Source of the DNA: Chromatiales bacterium
GTDB lineage: Bacteria > Pseudomonadota > Gammaproteobacteria > Thiohalomonadales > Thiohalomonadaceae
Reading direction: 5' to 3'
Length of the DNA: 38,119 nucleotides
NCBI GenBank assembly: GCA_003251535.1
Contig: QKFD01000113.1
Coordinates: forward strand, 1 to 38,119
Shown here: piece after piece, positions 1 through 8,760 of the stretch
Layout: every line of letters starts with the position of its first letter
Position numbering within the stretch: position 1 is the first letter of the stretch
The notes under the pieces: generated by a model
The model's database searches: none
Told to the model about the DNA's origin: nothing
Seen by the model: the letters and a program-made list of their open reading frames with translations, nothing else
Translations under genes and position numbers: made by a program

Positions 1-14
1 GGATAGATTACTGA

Positions 15-2231
15 TCAAATAATCAGCTCATCATCCTTGAGCCGGTCCCCCGCCTCGGCGCTGAAACCAAACCGCTCACTGTAGGCACCCGCCTGGTACT
101 GCACAAAAACCCCCTGCCCCGACAGCTCCAACAACACGCCATCCCGTACCAGCGCCTGCACGCTCTTCTCCGGCAGGTTGACAACGTAGCGCTGGGCGCG
201 GCGCAGCAGGCCGCGGTCCGGGCCGTGTTGGTGGAGCTGATCGATGATGCCGGCCCCGTTGCCGTAACGCACCAGCACCGGCAGATAGCTGCTATCGATG
301 AGCTTGAAGTGGGCGGCGGCGGTGGCGAAGTTGAAGTGGGGGAAGTCTTCGGGTTTGAGCGCATCGCAGATCATGTGTTTGTCGGTCAGGGGCCCGCGGC
401 GGCGGTAGAGCTGCTGGAAAAAACGCCCAAACTGGGCCGGTGCCAACGGGTCCTCCGCCTTAAGCAGCTGCCGGCCGGCATCGCACGCCTGGCGCAGCAC
501 CCCAGGGGGTGGCGCGGTGGGCGGCACAAACACCACCACCTGGCCGAGTCCCGGTAGCCGCCCCTCGCGGTTGCAGCGACCGGCGGCCTGGGCGATGGAG
601 TCGAGCCCCGCCAGGGCGCGGTAGACCACCGGGAAGTCGAGGTCCACCCCTGCCTCCACCAGCTGCGTGCTGACCACCCGCACCGGTTCACCGGCGGCGA
701 GGCGTGCCTTGATCTCGGCGATCCGATCGCTGCGGTGCTGGCCGCACATCAGGGCGGAGAGGTGGAAGGTGCCGGCCGGCAACAGCTCCGCCAGCAGGCG
801 GGCGTCGGCGCGGCGGTTGACGATGCAGAGCACGCTGGGGTGGGTCGCCAACTCCGCCGCCAGGTCGTCCCAAGCGCGCGGGGTACTGAGATCCGCTGGC
901 AGCGTTAGCTGCACCCGGCGCAGCGCCTGGTGTAGCTGCGCCGGGTCCGGCGCCAGTTCGCGCACCGCCTCTGCGACAAAACCGACGCCGCGGCAGGCGG
1001 CCATCCCCGCCAACGCCGGTTGGGTGGCGGTGCAGAAGAGAAAGCTGACGCCGAAGTGGCGGCTGAGTCCGCCCATGGCCCCGAGGATCGGCCGCAGCAG
1101 ATCCACCGGCAGTAGCTGCGCCTCATCCAGCACCACCACCGAGTTGACGATGTTGTGCAGCTTGCGCACCTGGCTGGTGCGAGCGGCGAAGAGCGACTCA
1201 AAAAACTGCACCGAGGTGGTCACCACCACCGGCGCGTCCCAATTCTCCGCCGCCAGCCGGCTCTGCGGCGTCTCATGGCGGAGATCAAGACTGGAGTGGT
1301 GCTCTAGTACCGCCTCTCTCCCCAGCGCCTCGCGGAAGGTGTCGGCGGTCTGCTCGATGATGCTGGTGTAGGGGATGACGTAGATCACCCGCCGCTTGCC
1401 GTGGGCCGGGTTGAGGGCGTGGTGGAGGGCAAAGGTGAGAGAGGCCAGGGTCTTGCCACCGCCGGTGGGCACGGTGAGGGAGAAGAGCCCCGGTGCCAAC
1501 GCCGCCCCCTCACGGCAAGCGGCCAGCACCCGGGCGCGCAGAGGATTGACCGTGCTGTCGGGCGCCTCGGCCTTGGCCTTGGCGGCAAGGCGGGCGAGAT
1601 AGGTGTCAAGCCGCGGCGCGAGCGAGGCGAGGGGCGGCCACTGCGTCCGGAGGGGGGCGTGCTCCGGCGTCATGTAGCCATCGGTGTCGAGAAAGTCCGC
1701 ATCCACCAGGCAGGAGAAGAGCAGCCGCATCCAGAGGGCCGGATCGTCGCCACGGGGGCGGGAGCTGGGGGCCGCTGCCGCCAGCAGCGCCGCGGGCGGG
1801 GTGGCGGCCAGGGTGGCCTCATAGGGTGTCCGGTTAGCCAGGGTGGCGTTGGTACCACCCTCCCAGTCCTTGAGCCCGGTGTGGTGGGCGCTAATCAGGG
1901 CGGCGATCGCCTGCGCCAGCTGCCGCTCCGCCCGACCGGCGCTGAAGCGCGCCTCGGCATGGAGTGCGCCGGCGGCGGCGTGGGGCACCTTGCCGGGGTG
2001 CTGCTCTAGGTGGGCCTCTGGGTCCTTCAGCGCCGCCATGCGCTGCTGGAAGGCGAGCTGATATTTACCGAGATCGTGCCAGAGCCCCAACAGCTCCGCC
2101 CAATCGCCGGCCCCAAACGGCTCGGCGAAGCGGCGGGCAAGGGCGGCGGTAGCGTGCAGATGGGCATGGAGATCATGGGGCGGTTCAGCGCTAGCGGGGC
2201 GGATATGGGCGACGGGTCCGGGGGTGTCCAT
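15..2231 (-). CDS. cas3: CRISPR-associated helicase/nuclease Cas3, probably type I-C
   Basis: Cas3 is recruited by Cascade to target DNA, nicks it with its HD nuclease and degrades it while translocating with its SF2 helicase. The 738-aa protein shows the HD set: H52-D53 in LWHDLGK, H83, H115-H116 and D177 in LVDADFLDTD. Helicase motifs are the Walker A PTGGGKT (about 255-261), DEAQ (369-372), CTATQPAL (400-407) and motif VI QAAGRCNREG (548-557). Every catalytic motif is intact. Length and the wording of the motifs fit type I-C Cas3, but the subtype is an inference because cas5/cas8/cas7 are not in the window. The gene is read leftward and ends 14 bases from the edge, so the rest of the operon should lie off the left end with cas3 as its first gene. 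An AGGAAGG ribosome site lies a few bases upstream of the chosen ATG. Confidence 0.93.
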   Translation of the reverse strand: MDTPGPVAHIRPASAEPPHDLHAHLHATAALARRFAEPFGAGDWAELLGLWHDLGKYQLAFQQRMAALKDPEAHLEQHPGKVPHAAAGALHAEARFSAGRAERQLAQAIAALISAHHTGLKDWEGGTNATLANRTPYEATLAATPPAALLAAAAPSSRPRGDDPALWMRLLFSCLVDADFLDTDGYMTPEHAPLRTQWPPLASLAPRLDTYLARLAAKAKAEAPDSTVNPLRARVLAACREGAALAPGLFSLTVPTGGGKTLASLTFALHHALNPAHGKRRVIYVIPYTSIIEQTADTFREALGREAVLEHHSSLDLRHETPQSRLAAENWDAPVVVTTSVQFFESLFAARTSQVRKLHNIVNSVVVLDEAQLLPVDLLRPILGAMGGLSRHFGVSFLFCTATQPALAGMAACRGVGFVAEAVRELAPDPAQLHQALRRVQLTLPADLSTPRAWDDLAAELATHPSVLCIVNRRADARLLAELLPAGTFHLSALMCGQHRSDRIAEIKARLAAGEPVRVVSTQLVEAGVDLDFPVVYRALAGLDSIAQAAGRCNREGRLPGLGQVVVFVPPTAPPPGVLRQACDAGRQLLKAEDPLAPAQFGRFFQQLYRRRGPLTDKHMICDALKPEDFPHFNFATAAAHFKLIDSSYLPVLVRYGNGAGIIDQLHQHGPDRGLLRRAQRYVVNLPEKSVQALVRDGVLLELSGQGVFVQYQAGAYSERFGFSAEAGDRLKDDELII

Positions 2232-2519
2232 GGGGGCCTTCCTGAGAGTGGGGCCTCGTCAGGATAGGCTGGACTCAGCGAGGGCGTCACCTGCCAACCC
2301 AGGGCCGGACGCGGGCTACCGGCTAAACCTTATAGCGGAGAGGCCCCACGCTCCCGCACCATCGGGCGGGTCCATTTGGGAGGAGAATTCGGAATGCAGC
2401 CATGACTATGGGCAGTTGAAGGGGAGATAGCTGAACCTATCTGCACCGCCCTCCCAAGCAAGCTTGTCCTGATCCCACACGGAGGCGAGTCAGGCGCTCC
2501 CGAGGCGTTTACGGATGGG
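2232..2519. other. Intergenic region upstream of cas3
   Basis: This 288-base stretch separates cas3 from the small membrane-protein pair. I see no convincing gene, CRISPR repeat or strong terminator in it. A weak minus-strand -10 candidate (TATAAG, at 2329-2334) precedes cas3 but has no good -35. The cas promoter is therefore expected here but not located. Confidence 0.5.
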
Positions 2520-3035
2520 TTAACGCACTCTGTCAGAGGATTCACTACCTGCCCTCTGTATCCGCTCTTTTAGGGCGCTCATCAGTTCATCAAGAACATC
2601 ATTTGGAATACCGTTCAATGGTAATAGCGCGCCCGTCCCGTCGAGGACGATGACGCGCTCCACGCCAAATTCGCGCGTCACTCTGAGGCTTTTGAGAGTC
2701 TGAAGGTCTGCCTTCATGCCAGCGCCATAGCACAAACTGTAGCCGTCTAATCTAATCGCTGTTCTCGGTGCCGAGCGGGCCACAACAAGACCGACGCCAA
2801 TGGCCGATATCAGCAAGCCGACAGCGATTGGGTACGCTTTCAGGGCAACCAAAATAGAAGCGATGGCAAAAGGGATCCCGGCGGCGGCGGCCACTCTAGC
2901 CACAAGGTCTGCGGCCAACGGACAGGCACTCACCCACTCAAAATTACGCATCCCGGCCCACTCAGCTCTAACTTCACCAGGAAGCCCCCTCCAGCGTCCA
3001 GGGAGTCCTCCAGGGTACCACCCCGCCAACGCCAT
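2520..3035 (-). CDS. Small membrane protein with PH-like C-terminal domain
   Basis: A 171-aa protein whose function I do not recognise. It has two adjacent hydrophobic segments (about residues 42-60 and 64-76 from this start). A soluble tail follows, with the pattern IRLDGYSLCYG, then LKSLRV, then LPLNGIPNDVLDELMSALKERI. That layout (membrane pair, short beta strands, terminal helix) resembles bacterial PH-like proteins of the STM3941 kind, but this is a weak memory-based match. The start chosen is the ATG at 3035, 8 bases after the stop of the preceding gene; the frame stays open up to 3203, and M29 (2951) is another possible start. No clear ribosome site is seen, so translational coupling is plausible. 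It probably forms an operon with the 108-aa gene upstream. A frameshift splitting one original gene is an alternative. Confidence 0.5.
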   Translation of the reverse strand: MALAGWYPGGLPGRWRGLPGEVRAEWAGMRNFEWVSACPLAADLVARVAAAAGIPFAIASILVALKAYPIAVGLLISAIGVGLVVARSAPRTAIRLDGYSLCYGAGMKADLQTLKSLRVTREFGVERVIVLDGTGALLPLNGIPNDVLDELMSALKERIQRAGSESSDRVR

Positions 3036-3043
3036 CCGACGGT

Positions 3044-3370
3044 CTAACAGGTCACTCCCATACGGTCCGACGCCAGCTTTATTGACGCAAACCCAGTGAA
3101 CCCAATATTCAAAATTGGAACCTCTATCATCAGTAAAAGCAGACCCGCAGAAACACCAAGAAACAGAACGATAGATCGATCCAAGGTACTGGCTGCTCGC
3201 CAACCGTAGCCGGCGCTGACGAGTGCAATGAGGATCCCCAGGCTGACCAACCGCACACTGCCTCCCCCAAAGAACAGTGCGGCACTGGCCAGCGCCGCAG
3301 CGGCCGAAAGCATCTCTTTTACGCTACGAGGGGTCACGCGGTGGTGTTGGGGCGGGCGGATCAGCGCCAT
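3044..3370 (-). CDS. Small hydrophobic membrane protein, unknown function
   Basis: A 108-aa protein with a short basic N-terminus (MALIRPPQHHRVTPRSVKEM) and then three hydrophobic stretches at roughly residues 22-35, 39-55 and 66-92, predicting an inner-membrane protein. No motif points to a function. It is followed 8 bases later by the 171-aa membrane protein, so the two probably form a unit. No strong Shine-Dalgarno sequence precedes the ATG, and the start is uncertain. Hydrophobicity and adjacency are what support it as a gene. Confidence 0.45.
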   Translation of the reverse strand: MALIRPPQHHRVTPRSVKEMLSAAAALASAALFFGGGSVRLVSLGILIALVSAGYGWRAASTLDRSIVLFLGVSAGLLLLMIEVPILNIGFTGFASIKLASDRMGVTC

Positions 3371-3574
3371 TCACTAGGCGCCCTATTGTTGTTCTAAAGC
3401 AGCGGGTTTCTATATCAAGTCAGCCAGTTCACCCGACCGGCCGGGGACGATTTATATTTGGCCCAAGTCTCCGTTGGCCGCACCACTTTTCTCGGTTTAA
3501 TTTGCGGAGATCCCCTTGCAAACTATTTAGGTCGTTTCGTCCGTCCTCCGCCGCTTCTAGTACGCGCCGTCGCC

Positions 3575-3609
3575 CTCCCCGCGGCACTGCTCGGCAGTAC
3601 CACGGGGAG
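3575..3609 (-). terminator. Hairpin just after the alpha-2-macroglobulin gene
   Basis: CTCCCCG (3575-3581) pairs with CGGGGAG (3603-3609), and inside it ACTGC pairs with GCAGT around a TCG loop. It begins about ten bases past the stop of the leftward gene, the place expected for a terminator. It lacks a T-run, so intrinsic activity is uncertain. Confidence 0.4.
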
Positions 3610-3618
3610 ATCTGTCCC

Positions 3619-6600
3619 TCAACGATAAAACGGCGGTGGGTAAGGGTAGGGTAACCCTGGGGCGGGCGGTGGCATGGCCCCTGCGGGGGGCATGGGGGCG
3701 GTGGCAGGGGCCGCTGGGGTGGGGTTAGGCGGTGCGCTTTGCAGCTCCTGTTCCGCGGCTTGGAGCACCTCCGGGGCCACTTCAATGGTCCGTCCTGCGG
3801 CGCCAAAGGCGCGCCGCTCTGGCCGGTACATCTCTTCGATGAAGGGCATCGCCCACTGGTAGCGACCGGGGGTGACTACCCGTAGCAGGTAGTAGAGTTC
3901 CAGCGGCTGCCAGGAGTGGAGATCGGCCGCGACGACGAAGCGGTCATCCCGGAACTCTAGGTGATCGATCTCCTGGTTATTGGCCATTGCCTGGAGATCG
4001 AGTCCCGGGATCTGCATCCCTTCCAGCGCCTGGGCGTGGGCCAGATTCTGGTTCTCCAGTTCGAGCCCGGCTGGCAGCATGTCCACTAGCAGTGCATCCC
4101 GCATCGACTGGTTGACGTCTACCCGAGTCCGCGCCAGCAGCAACTCGCCCACCACCAGTGGCCTATCGCCAATGGGGGTGCCGCTGGTGTCGTAAAGCTC
4201 GCGCAGGATGGTGATGCCGTCGTCACCGTCGGTGGGGGGGGCGGCGTGCGGGTATCCGGCCACCTCCAGGGAGAGATAGAGCGGGCTATCCTGGCGGGAG
4301 GTAAAGCTCACTCCTTGGCGTAGCGCCTCCGGGCTCAAGCTACGGCGGAAGGTACCGGTAACCGCCAGCGGTTCCCCCCGCTTGCCAGTGGTGAGGGTCC
4401 CCTGCCACGCCTTCTCGGAGCTGAGGGCAAGGCCGGCCAGGAACAGGGCGTTACGCTCCTGGGTGCTGAGCCACTGCCGCTGCCGTAGGCGCTCGGCCAG
4501 GGAGCTGATCAGCCACGGTAGTTCGGGGCTCTTGACGTGGTAGCGATCGAGCAGCTGGATGATGGCAGCGAGGTTGCGTAGCTGACTGCCGTAGTCACCA
4601 TAGAAGCCGTAGTAGCGCTCCTTTTGCCCCTTCTCGCGGGCAATCCCCGCCTTAATCGCCTCGTTCGCCCGCCGCTCGTCCCCCCCCAGCTTGAGGGCCA
4701 GGCCGAGCTGGACCAGGGATAGCCCATCGCCCCCCTCCGACTGGTGTTGGTCGTAGAGGGTGCGCAGGGTGCCGAGGGGCGCTCGGCCGGCCCGCGCCAG
4801 CACGTAGCCGGCGTAGGCACGGGAGGCAAAGGCGAAGGCGGGGGAGCTATCGCCCTCCTCCACCGTGAAGCCAAAGCTGTTTTGCAGATGGTTGGCCAGC
4901 GCCTCCAACGCCTTGTCCAGCATCGGTGCCGGCACGGCGTAGCCACGGTCCCGCGCCTCTAGCAGGAAGTCGGTGACATAGGCCGAGAGCCAGGGGTTAC
5001 CGGCCCCATCGCCACCCCACAGGCTGAAGGCGCCGTTGGGGTGCTGTTTGCCGGCCAGCCGCCCCACCGCCCCTTCGATCCACTCGCGCCGCTGGCTGTC
5101 GGCCACCGGATCCAGGAGGAAGCGGTTCTGCGCGGCGCTATCGGCAAAGAGCAGCGGGAAGGCGCCGGAGGTGGTCTGCTCGGCGCAGCCATAGGGGTAG
5201 TGGAGTAGGGTCTTCAGCAGCCGCGCCAGATCGAGCGGCGGCTGCGGTGAGACCAGCAGTTCGACCTCAATGGTGGCCGGTAGCAGCCCCTCCAGCAGCG
5301 CCGGATCGGCCACAAACTGGCCGCCAGCGGCCAGCGGCTCGCGCACTGCCCGCACCAGGCCAGGGTATGGGGGACGCACCGCCAACTCCCACTGACGGCG
5401 GATGTCGATCCCCTCGCCGCTCACCGCGAGTTCCAGCCGCCCGACGCCAAAGGCCTCGGCCCCGCTAATGGGGAAGGTGAGGCTCCGCCGCTCGCCGTCG
5501 GCCAGTTGGATCTGGCGCTGCTGCTCCGGTAGCCCTACTGGGGTGACGCCCCGCAGGGTGACGGTAAGGTTCTGCTCATGGCCGCTCAGGTTGTGGAGAT
5601 CGAGGGTGGTCACGGCGTGGTCACCGGCCCCCAGAAAACGCGGGGTACTCAGCTCGGCGATGACCGGCGCCCGCACCACCACCTGCCGCTCGGCGGCCCC
5701 GAAGCGGTCGGCGGTGAAGGCGACGGCCATCACCCGCAGTTGGCCATTGAAGTCGGGCACTGGCAGTTCAACATGGGCCCGCCCCTGGCTATCCAGGGTG
5801 ACCGGGCCGGAGTAGAGGCTGACGATCTTCACCTCCGCATCCGGCTTGCGGCTCCCCTTCTTACCGCCGATATCGCCGTCACCACCGTAGCTGAGGGTGG
5901 CGGTCTTACCGGCCATCTTCTCCACTACTCGATGGTAGAGATCGAACAGATCGGCACCGTAACCGCGGGGGGCGAAGAACCAGTCGAAGGGATCGGGACT
6001 CTGGAAGTCGGTGAGGGCGAGGATCCCCTCATCCACCGCGGCGATGGTGACCATCGCGCTCTCCCCGGCCGCCCCAGGCACCGCCACATCCACCGCCAGT
6101 GGCCGCTCCGGCTCCATCCGCTCGGGGGCGGTCAGCTCCACGGCCAGGCGACGCTCACCCCGCTCCAGCGGGAGATGTTTGAGGCCAACGGCGCGGGCTG
6201 GGGTTGCTTTGTCAACAGCGCCAGCGCCGCGCAACACCAGGGCGGTGACGTAGAGGTCATGGCGGGTCCAATCGGCATCGATGGGGATCTCCACCGTCGC
6301 CCCCTCCGCTGGCAGCTCCAGTCGCCGCTGCCACAACACCCGATCCCCCTCCACGGTGATGAGGGCGTGGCCCCCCTGGGGTGGTACCACCTGAACCTTG
6401 GCCACCTCACCCGCCTTGTATGCGGGGCGGTCCAGGGTGAGGGTCACCTGATCGGGCCGGGCGCCACCCTGCTCGGTATCCTCCCATGACCAGCCTGCCT
6501 CGAACCGATAGCGGGTGGTGAGGCCAGTGACGGGATCGAGGATCTCCAACCGATAACGGCCCCACTCCACCGGCAGGGTCAGTTGGCCACGGCCGCCGAC

Positions 6601-8583
6601 GGGGAAGGAGAGGTTCTGCCGCACCACGGGGTAGGCCAGCTCGCTATATTGGCGGCTCCAGCCGCTGCCCGGCTCAAACTGCCAGTAGTAGTCCCGTGAC
6701 TCCCGAACCAGCGCCACCTCTAGGTCGTTGGCCGCCAACAGCTCGCCCGCCGCATTGGTGCGGATCACCTCGAAGCCCACCTGGGTTTCGGAGTCGCTCT
6801 CATCCTTATCGAATAGCGGCCGGATCCCCACGAGGGTATCTGCCGGCCAGATGGACCACTCTAGGGAGCGGGCCACCGGCCGGCCTCCCGCCTCAAACAG
6901 CTGGGTCCGAATACGGGCGGTCAGCGGGGTGGTGAGGTCGCCCTCCCACGGCTGGAAGCTCTGCTGATAGTGACCCGCCTCATCCAGGGTGGCGTCAAAC
7001 AGCTGCTGCTCCTGGCCGCGGGGAATACCATCGGGGTTGCCAAAGCGGTAACCGGGGAACTGCTCCAACAGCTCCCGCGCCGGCCGCACCAGCAGATCAC
7101 CCGTGACCCGGGCGCCGGCCGCCGGTGCGCCATAGAGGAAGTCTCCCTGGATGTCGAGCAGCGCCTCCTGCCCGGCGGTGAGGGCCGCGGCCGGTGTGGT
7201 GAGGGTGAGCTTCATCCGCTCGGGGAGGAACTCCTCCACCAGGAAGCTATAGAGGTGGTCAGGGGTATTGCTCTTGGGATCCACCCGCAGCTCCAGCTGC
7301 CAGCGACCGGTGGGGGCATCGCTGGGGATGGCGAAGCTGTGGCTGTAGTGGCCTAGCTCGCCAGCCGGTAGCACATATTCGGCCGCCAGCTTGCCATCGG
7401 CCCGGATAAGCCGGGCGTTGAGCGGCAGCGGGGCGCTGGCGCGACCGTCACTATCGCGCAGCAGGGCGGTGACATCCACCGTCTCCCCAGGGCGATAGAT
7501 ATCGCGGGGGCCGTAGGCGTAGATCTCCAGCGGCCGCTGGGGCCGTCCGGAGATGGCAAATTCGGAGAGATCGAGCGCCGGCCCGGCAAGGCCAATGAAG
7601 GCCAGCTGCTGCCCATGCTTGCCCAACAGGACGGAGGCGCTGGCCTGGGCTGGCAGGGTGGCGCGACCATCCACATCGGTGAAGATGCGCTGTGCCAGCG
7701 GCTTGCCCGTGCTGTCGTACAGTGCCACCTCCACGTCAGGCAGCGGCGCCCCAGTGGCGATGGAGGCGGCAAATAGCTCCAGCTGTTGGGGGAAGCGGCG
7801 CAGATGGAGACCGATATCGCTGACCGTGAAGAAGGCGGTCTGGGCGTTGTACTCGAAGCTGCCGGGGCGATTTAGCACCGCTAGATAGAAGCCAGGTGCC
7901 GCCAACTGTGGGATCTGCCCCACCGGGATGTGGGAGATGGTGCGGCGGTTGGGCTCGCCATGGGTATCGAAACGGGCGAGATAGACGCTCTCCAGCCCCT
8001 GACTCACCTCATTCAGGTACCAGCGGTCGAGGGTGCCACCATTGGCCACCTGGAGCGCCAACTCCTGCATCTTCTCCACCGGCACCCGCAGGAACTCCAC
8101 GTCCACCGCCGGCACATTGACGCTCACCACCGGCAGGCCGTCGGTGAGCCCCGCCGGTAGGATGAGCCCCTGGCTGGCAAATCCGGCCATCGGCATGATG
8201 GGCTGGGTCTTGACGTTGAACGACTGGTGGCCCGGCAGGGCGCGGCCGTTCTTGGCGGTCAAACCACGCCGCACCAGGACCACATAGTCGGTCTCTGGAT
8301 CGACATGGGGGAAATAGAGCACCTGGCCGTTCTCCCCCAGTACCCAACCCCCACTCACCACCTGGCCAGCGCGGCTGACCTCAAAGAACGAGTCGTGGCG
8401 CTTGCTCCCATCGAGGGGATCGGAGAGGACCACCGCCAGGGCCGGTGCCCCGTCGTAGGTGCGCTCGACCACCTGCTCCACCTTGAGGGACAGCGGGCCA
8501 GCGGCCTGAGCCAGGGCGGAGTAAAGCCAGAGGGCGAGGAGCCAGAGGGATGCGAACACCGGAGCGGGCCGAGCGAGACGCAT
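3619..8583 (-). CDS. Bacterial alpha-2-macroglobulin (YfhM/ECAM-type protease trap)
   Basis: A periplasmic giant protein that, by family analogy, traps attacking proteases through a reactive thioester after bait-region cleavage. The thioester motif is visible as YPYGCAEQTTS with the cysteine at residue 1133; enterobacterial homologues carry CLEQ and animal ones CGEQ. At 1654 aa it matches the length of E. coli YfhM (about 1650). The start is the ATG at 8583 because AAGGAG lies 8 bases upstream and a signal peptide follows (MRLARPAPVFASLWLLALWLY, then ALAQAAG). The open frame extends 42 codons further upstream but without these features. Unlike the usual lipoprotein forms I see no lipobox cysteine. 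The C-terminus is a Pro/Ala-rich tail ending in PYPPPFYR. The usual partner pbpC (PBP1c) is not adjacent on either side. Confidence 0.93.
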   Translation of the reverse strand: MRLARPAPVFASLWLLALWLYSALAQAAGPLSLKVEQVVERTYDGAPALAVVLSDPLDGSKRHDSFFEVSRAGQVVSGGWVLGENGQVLYFPHVDPETDYVVLVRRGLTAKNGRALPGHQSFNVKTQPIMPMAGFASQGLILPAGLTDGLPVVSVNVPAVDVEFLRVPVEKMQELALQVANGGTLDRWYLNEVSQGLESVYLARFDTHGEPNRRTISHIPVGQIPQLAAPGFYLAVLNRPGSFEYNAQTAFFTVSDIGLHLRRFPQQLELFAASIATGAPLPDVEVALYDSTGKPLAQRIFTDVDGRATLPAQASASVLLGKHGQQLAFIGLAGPALDLSEFAISGRPQRPLEIYAYGPRDIYRPGETVDVTALLRDSDGRASAPLPLNARLIRADGKLAAEYVLPAGELGHYSHSFAIPSDAPTGRWQLELRVDPKSNTPDHLYSFLVEEFLPERMKLTLTTPAAALTAGQEALLDIQGDFLYGAPAAGARVTGDLLVRPARELLEQFPGYRFGNPDGIPRGQEQQLFDATLDEAGHYQQSFQPWEGDLTTPLTARIRTQLFEAGGRPVARSLEWSIWPADTLVGIRPLFDKDESDSETQVGFEVIRTNAAGELLAANDLEVALVRESRDYYWQFEPGSGWSRQYSELAYPVVRQNLSFPVGGRGQLTLPVEWGRYRLEILDPVTGLTTRYRFEAGWSWEDTEQGGARPDQVTLTLDRPAYKAGEVAKVQVVPPQGGHALITVEGDRVLWQRRLELPAEGATVEIPIDADWTRHDLYVTALVLRGAGAVDKATPARAVGLKHLPLERGERRLAVELTAPERMEPERPLAVDVAVPGAAGESAMVTIAAVDEGILALTDFQSPDPFDWFFAPRGYGADLFDLYHRVVEKMAGKTATLSYGGDGDIGGKKGSRKPDAEVKIVSLYSGPVTLDSQGRAHVELPVPDFNGQLRVMAVAFTADRFGAAERQVVVRAPVIAELSTPRFLGAGDHAVTTLDLHNLSGHEQNLTVTLRGVTPVGLPEQQRQIQLADGERRSLTFPISGAEAFGVGRLELAVSGEGIDIRRQWELAVRPPYPGLVRAVREPLAAGGQFVADPALLEGLLPATIEVELLVSPQPPLDLARLLKTLLHYPYGCAEQTTSGAFPLLFADSAAQNRFLLDPVADSQRREWIEGAVGRLAGKQHPNGAFSLWGGDGAGNPWLSAYVTDFLLEARDRGYAVPAPMLDKALEALANHLQNSFGFTVEEGDSSPAFAFASRAYAGYVLARAGRAPLGTLRTLYDQHQSEGGDGLSLVQLGLALKLGGDERRANEAIKAGIAREKGQKERYYGFYGDYGSQLRNLAAIIQLLDRYHVKSPELPWLISSLAERLRQRQWLSTQERNALFLAGLALSSEKAWQGTLTTGKRGEPLAVTGTFRRSLSPEALRQGVSFTSRQDSPLYLSLEVAGYPHAAPPTDGDDGITILRELYDTSGTPIGDRPLVVGELLLARTRVDVNQSMRDALLVDMLPAGLELENQNLAHAQALEGMQIPGLDLQAMANNQEIDHLEFRDDRFVVAADLHSWQPLELYYLLRVVTPGRYQWAMPFIEEMYRPERRAFGAAGRTIEVAPEVLQAAEQELQSAPPNPTPAAPATAPMPPAGAMPPPAPGLPYPYPPPFYR

Positions 8584-8760
8584 GGGGGATTCTCCTTGGG
8601 AGTGGGGACAGAGACGAGGCAGCGCGCCCGATGTTAATACACTCCAGTGAAAGAGACACCCGGGCAGATGATTCTCCCCCGATGGGCGGCATAGGTGGGC
8701 GCAGGTCACATAGAGGGGTTAGAATTGCGCCCCCGTTTTGCTACGGATGCGAGATCCGCC
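8584..8760. promoter_or_regulatory. Divergent promoter region, alpha-2-macroglobulin / ppx
   Basis: The 177 bases between two divergently read genes must hold both promoters. The leftward gene has an AAGGAG ribosome site at about 8591-8596. I cannot assign -35/-10 boxes with confidence. Confidence 0.5.

Noticed and set aside
667-1371. 234-aa plus-strand frame inside cas3
   Set aside because: Antisense shadow of a gene with intact motifs; Ser/Arg-rich with no recognisable domain.
2330-2545. 71-aa minus-strand frame upstream of cas3
   Set aside because: Composition is random-looking (Pro/Ser/Arg rich), there is no ribosome site, and it overlaps the end of the 171-aa gene.
5578-6489. 303-aa plus-strand frame inside the alpha-2-macroglobulin gene
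   Set aside because: It is antisense to a clearly real gene; His/Gly-rich shadow composition is typical of high-GC opposite-strand frames.
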